From the NCBI RefSeq assembly GCF_009846865.1, contig NZ_WUWN01000029.1, positions 1-35,610 on the forward strand: a stretch of DNA of 35,610 nt, written 5' to 3'. This DNA comes from Puerhibacterium puerhi (GTDB taxonomy: Bacteria; Actinomycetota; Actinomycetes; Actinomycetales; Cellulomonadaceae). Every line of letters starts with the position of its first letter. The stretch's first letter is position 1. The translations under genes and the position numbers were made by a program. The notes under the pieces are model-generated. The model was not told the origin of the DNA and made no database searches. It saw only the letters and a program-made list of their open reading frames with translations. This document shows, in pieces, positions 33,879 to 35,610 of the stretch.

Positions 33879-34652
33879 GTGCCCGGCAAGTCCCGGGACC
33901 CCGAGGGGCGCATGCCCCTGCGCGAGCACCTGCTCGAGCTGCGCAAGCGGCTCTTCCTGGTCGCGTGCGGCCTCGTCGTCGGTGGCGTGGCCGGCTGGGT
34001 CCTCTACGAGCCGCTGCTCGACGCGCTCCAGGCGCCGCTGCAGGTCGCGGCCCAGGAGCAGGACAAGACCATCGCCCTGAACTTCACGGGCATGGCGTCC
34101 GCGCTCGACATGAAGGTCAAGGTCGCGCTGTTCCTCGGCGTCATCGTGTCCTGCCCGTGGTGGCTGTACCAGCTGTGGGCGTTCATCACCCCGGGGCTGA
34201 CCAGGCGCGAGCGCCACTACGCCTTCGGGTTCCTCGGCGCGGCGGTCCCGCTGTTCCTCGGCGGCGCCGCGCTCGCCTGGTGGGTGCTGCCGCACGCCGT
34301 CGACATCCTCGCCGGGTTCGTGCCCGAGGGCGCGACGAACTTCACCGACGCCCAGGGGTACCTGAGCTTCGTCATGCGGCTCGTGCTCGCGTTCGGCCTG
34401 GCGTTCGTCTCCCCGGTGGTGCTCACCGGCCTCAACATGTCCGGGCTGCTGCGCCACGAGACGCTCGCCAAGGGCTGGCGCTGGGCGGTGCTGATCGCGT
34501 TCGTGTTCGCCGCGGTGATGACGCCGACGCCGGACGCCCTGACCATGATCTTCGTGGCGCTGCCCATCTGCGTGCTGTACTTCGGCGCCCTCGGCCTGGC
34601 GGTGCTGCACGACCGCCGCGCCGACCGCAAGCGGGTCGCCGAGGCGCTCTGA
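33879..34652 (+). CDS. tatC: Twin-arginine translocase subunit TatC
   Basis: The 257-residue protein has six membrane helices. The N-terminal cytosolic motif is MPLREHLLELRKRL. The first periplasmic loop and second helix bear LNFTGMASALDMKVKVALFLGV, followed by the highly conserved PWWLYQLWAFITPGLTRRER. TatC recognises the twin-arginine signal and recruits TatA. In the fourth helix the usual F-G-x-A-F-(E/Q)-x-P motif reads FGLAFVSP, with Val177 at the normally polar position. The GTG start is 3 nt after tatA; a short AGG-containing stretch at the end of tatA could serve as ribosome site, and coupling is likely. A hairpin follows the stop. Confidence 0.93.
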   Translation: MPGKSRDPEGRMPLREHLLELRKRLFLVACGLVVGGVAGWVLYEPLLDALQAPLQVAAQEQDKTIALNFTGMASALDMKVKVALFLGVIVSCPWWLYQLWAFITPGLTRRERHYAFGFLGAAVPLFLGGAALAWWVLPHAVDILAGFVPEGATNFTDAQGYLSFVMRLVLAFGLAFVSPVVLTGLNMSGLLRHETLAKGWRWAVLIAFVFAAVMTPTPDALTMIFVALPICVLYFGALGLAVLHDRRADRKRVAEAL

Positions 34653-34664
34653 CGCAGGCGGTGA

Positions 34665-34700
34665 GGCCCGCCCGCCGCCCGCGCGGCCTGCGGGCGGGCC
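34665..34700 (+). terminator. GC hairpin between tatC and helY
   Basis: An 11-bp perfect stem (GGCCCGCCCGC and its complement) with a 14-nt loop begins 12 nt after the tatC stop. It could end the tat transcript, since helY has its own -10 just downstream. Confidence 0.5.
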
Positions 34701-34709
34701 CGCCGCCCG

Positions 34710-34715
34710 TAGGCT
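34710..34715 (+). promoter_or_regulatory. -10 hexamer TAGGCT for helY
   Basis: TAGGCT ends 6 nt before ATG 34722, with no Shine-Dalgarno. This indicates leaderless expression separate from tatAC. Confidence 0.5.
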
Positions 34716-34721
34716 GACGGC

Positions 34722-35610
34722 ATGACCGCCGACGCCCGCTCCGACCAGCGCAGCCCCGCCGAGCGGTACGCCGCGGCACGCGCCCGCTCGGCCCGCTCCC
34801 GTGCCGGGTCGGGCACCCAGCTCGAGCGCTTCCGCGGCGACCTCGGGTTCGAGCTCGACGACTTCCAGGTCGAGGCGTGCCAGGCCCTCGAGGACGGCCG
34901 CGGCGTGCTCGTCGCCGCCCCCACCGGCGCGGGCAAGACCGTCGTCGGCGAGTTCGCCGTGCACCTGGCCCTCGCCCGCGGCGGCAAGGCGTTCTACACG
35001 ACGCCCATCAAGGCGCTGAGCAACCAGAAGTACGCCGACCTCGCGCGCCGGCACGGGGCCGAGAACGTCGGCCTGCTCACCGGCGACACCACCATCAACG
35101 GCGAGGCCCCCGTGGTGGTGATGACCACCGAGGTGCTGCGCAACATGCTCTACGCCGGCTCGTCCACCCTGGACGGCCTGGCGTACGTCGTCATGGACGA
35201 GGTGCACTACCTCGCCGACCGGTTCCGCGGCCCGGTCTGGGAAGAGGTGATCATCCACCTGCCCGACCACGTGCAGCTCGTGTCGCTGTCGGCCACCGTG
35301 TCCAACGCCGAGGAGTTCGGCGACTGGCTCGAGATGGTCCGCGGCGACACCGCCGTCGTCGTGTCCGAGCACCGCCCCGTGCCGCTGTGGCAGCACGTCA
35401 TCGTCTCCTCGCGCGAGGGCGGCCCGCGCGGCGTGCCGCGCCTCATGGACCTGTACGCCGGGCACGTCGACCCCACCGACCCCGGCACGAACCCCCCGAT
35501 CAACCCCGACCTCGCCGAGTACTTCCGCGTCGCGGGCCGCCGCGGCGACGACCGCGCCGGCTCCGGGGGCCCGGGGCGGGGCGACCGCGGCTACCGCGGG
35601 GCGACGCCGC
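34722..35610 (+). CDS. helY: Ski2-like DEAD/DEAH-box helicase HelY, 3'-partial
   Basis: The first 296 residues are in the window, and the frame is still open at the edge. After a basic Ala/Arg lead come the Q-motif region (FELDDFQVEACQALEDG) and Walker A APTGAGKT (66-73). Motif Ia is in YTTPIKALSNQKY. Next are GLLTGDTTINGEAPVVVMTTEVLRNM, the DEVH box (159-162, YVVMDEVHYL) and motif III SAT (190-192). A Gly/Arg/Asp-rich insert starts near residue 277. This matches the N-terminus of HelY (Rv2092c-like), an RNA/DNA helicase of the Ski2/Mtr4 group; the full protein is expected to be about 900 residues. Its place directly after tatC is the conserved actinobacterial position. Confidence 0.93.
   Translation, partial: MTADARSDQRSPAERYAAARARSARSRAGSGTQLERFRGDLGFELDDFQVEACQALEDGRGVLVAAPTGAGKTVVGEFAVHLALARGGKAFYTTPIKALSNQKYADLARRHGAENVGLLTGDTTINGEAPVVVMTTEVLRNMLYAGSSTLDGLAYVVMDEVHYLADRFRGPVWEEVIIHLPDHVQLVSLSATVSNAEEFGDWLEMVRGDTAVVVSEHRPVPLWQHVIVSSREGGPRGVPRLMDLYAGHVDPTDPGTNPPINPDLAEYFRVAGRRGDDRAGSGGPGRGDRGYRGATP

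Noticed and set aside
29687-35610. Proteasome genes (pup, prcBA, pafA) expected beside pafBC.
   Set aside because: None is encoded here. Dps and DUF3866 genes occupy the upstream side.

Overview
The window is very GC-rich (roughly three quarters G+C), with short intergenic gaps, many GTG starts and actinobacterial gene content. It looks like a Micrococcales actinomycete, perhaps Cellulomonas-like; this is inferred from base composition and gene order, as no rRNA or tRNA is present. The right end (30922-35610) is the conserved actinobacterial block pafB - pafC - small membrane protein - tatA - tatC - helY. The M. tuberculosis chromosome has the same order, apart from the extra small gene; the proteasome genes themselves are not in the window.

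Layout. 1-2045: end of a large LuxR-type regulator with a one-base frameshift. 2055-4717 (minus): a DMT-type permease overlapping an MprF-like (DUF2156) membrane protein, divergent from a fused two-half ABC exporter (4931-8621) that also carries a one-base frameshift. 8749-11059 (minus): a short-chain dehydrogenase and two alpha/beta hydrolases. 11135-12662: a frameshifted DinB-like gene and a HAD phosphatase. 12676-15133 (minus): an orphan coiled-coil membrane protein and a GNAT acetyltransferase. 15431-20871: an MHS-family symporter, then a heterodimeric ABC exporter operon. 20879-23457 (minus): a lipase-maturation-factor-like protein and a LysR regulator. The LysR gene is divergent from a threonine-dehydratase-like protein whose PLP lysine is replaced by glutamate. 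24572-26673: a YciO homologue and a UDP-glucose pyrophosphorylase. 26773-27423 (minus): YigZ. 27492-28190: a truncated tyrosine-recombinase-like protein bracketed by an 18-bp direct repeat. 28309-30886 (minus): GNAT, Dps and a DUF3866 protein. 30922 to the end: the paf-tat-helY block.

Regulation. More than a dozen genes have a TANNNT or CANNNT hexamer 6-9 nt before the start codon and no clear Shine-Dalgarno. This points to widespread leaderless transcription and was used to choose several starts. Strong GC hairpins separate most convergent pairs, and two of these palindromes contain the stop codons of both genes.

Leads. The best are the repeat-flanked degenerate recombinase, the Lys-to-Glu change in the PLP enzyme, the T-N11-A palindrome beside the LysR gene, and a cluster of GGTGCGCC sites between the MprF-like gene and the fused exporter. 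Three single-base indels in C/G runs break otherwise intact genes; they may be assembly errors and should be checked first. No complete, obviously new defence or biosynthetic system is visible.
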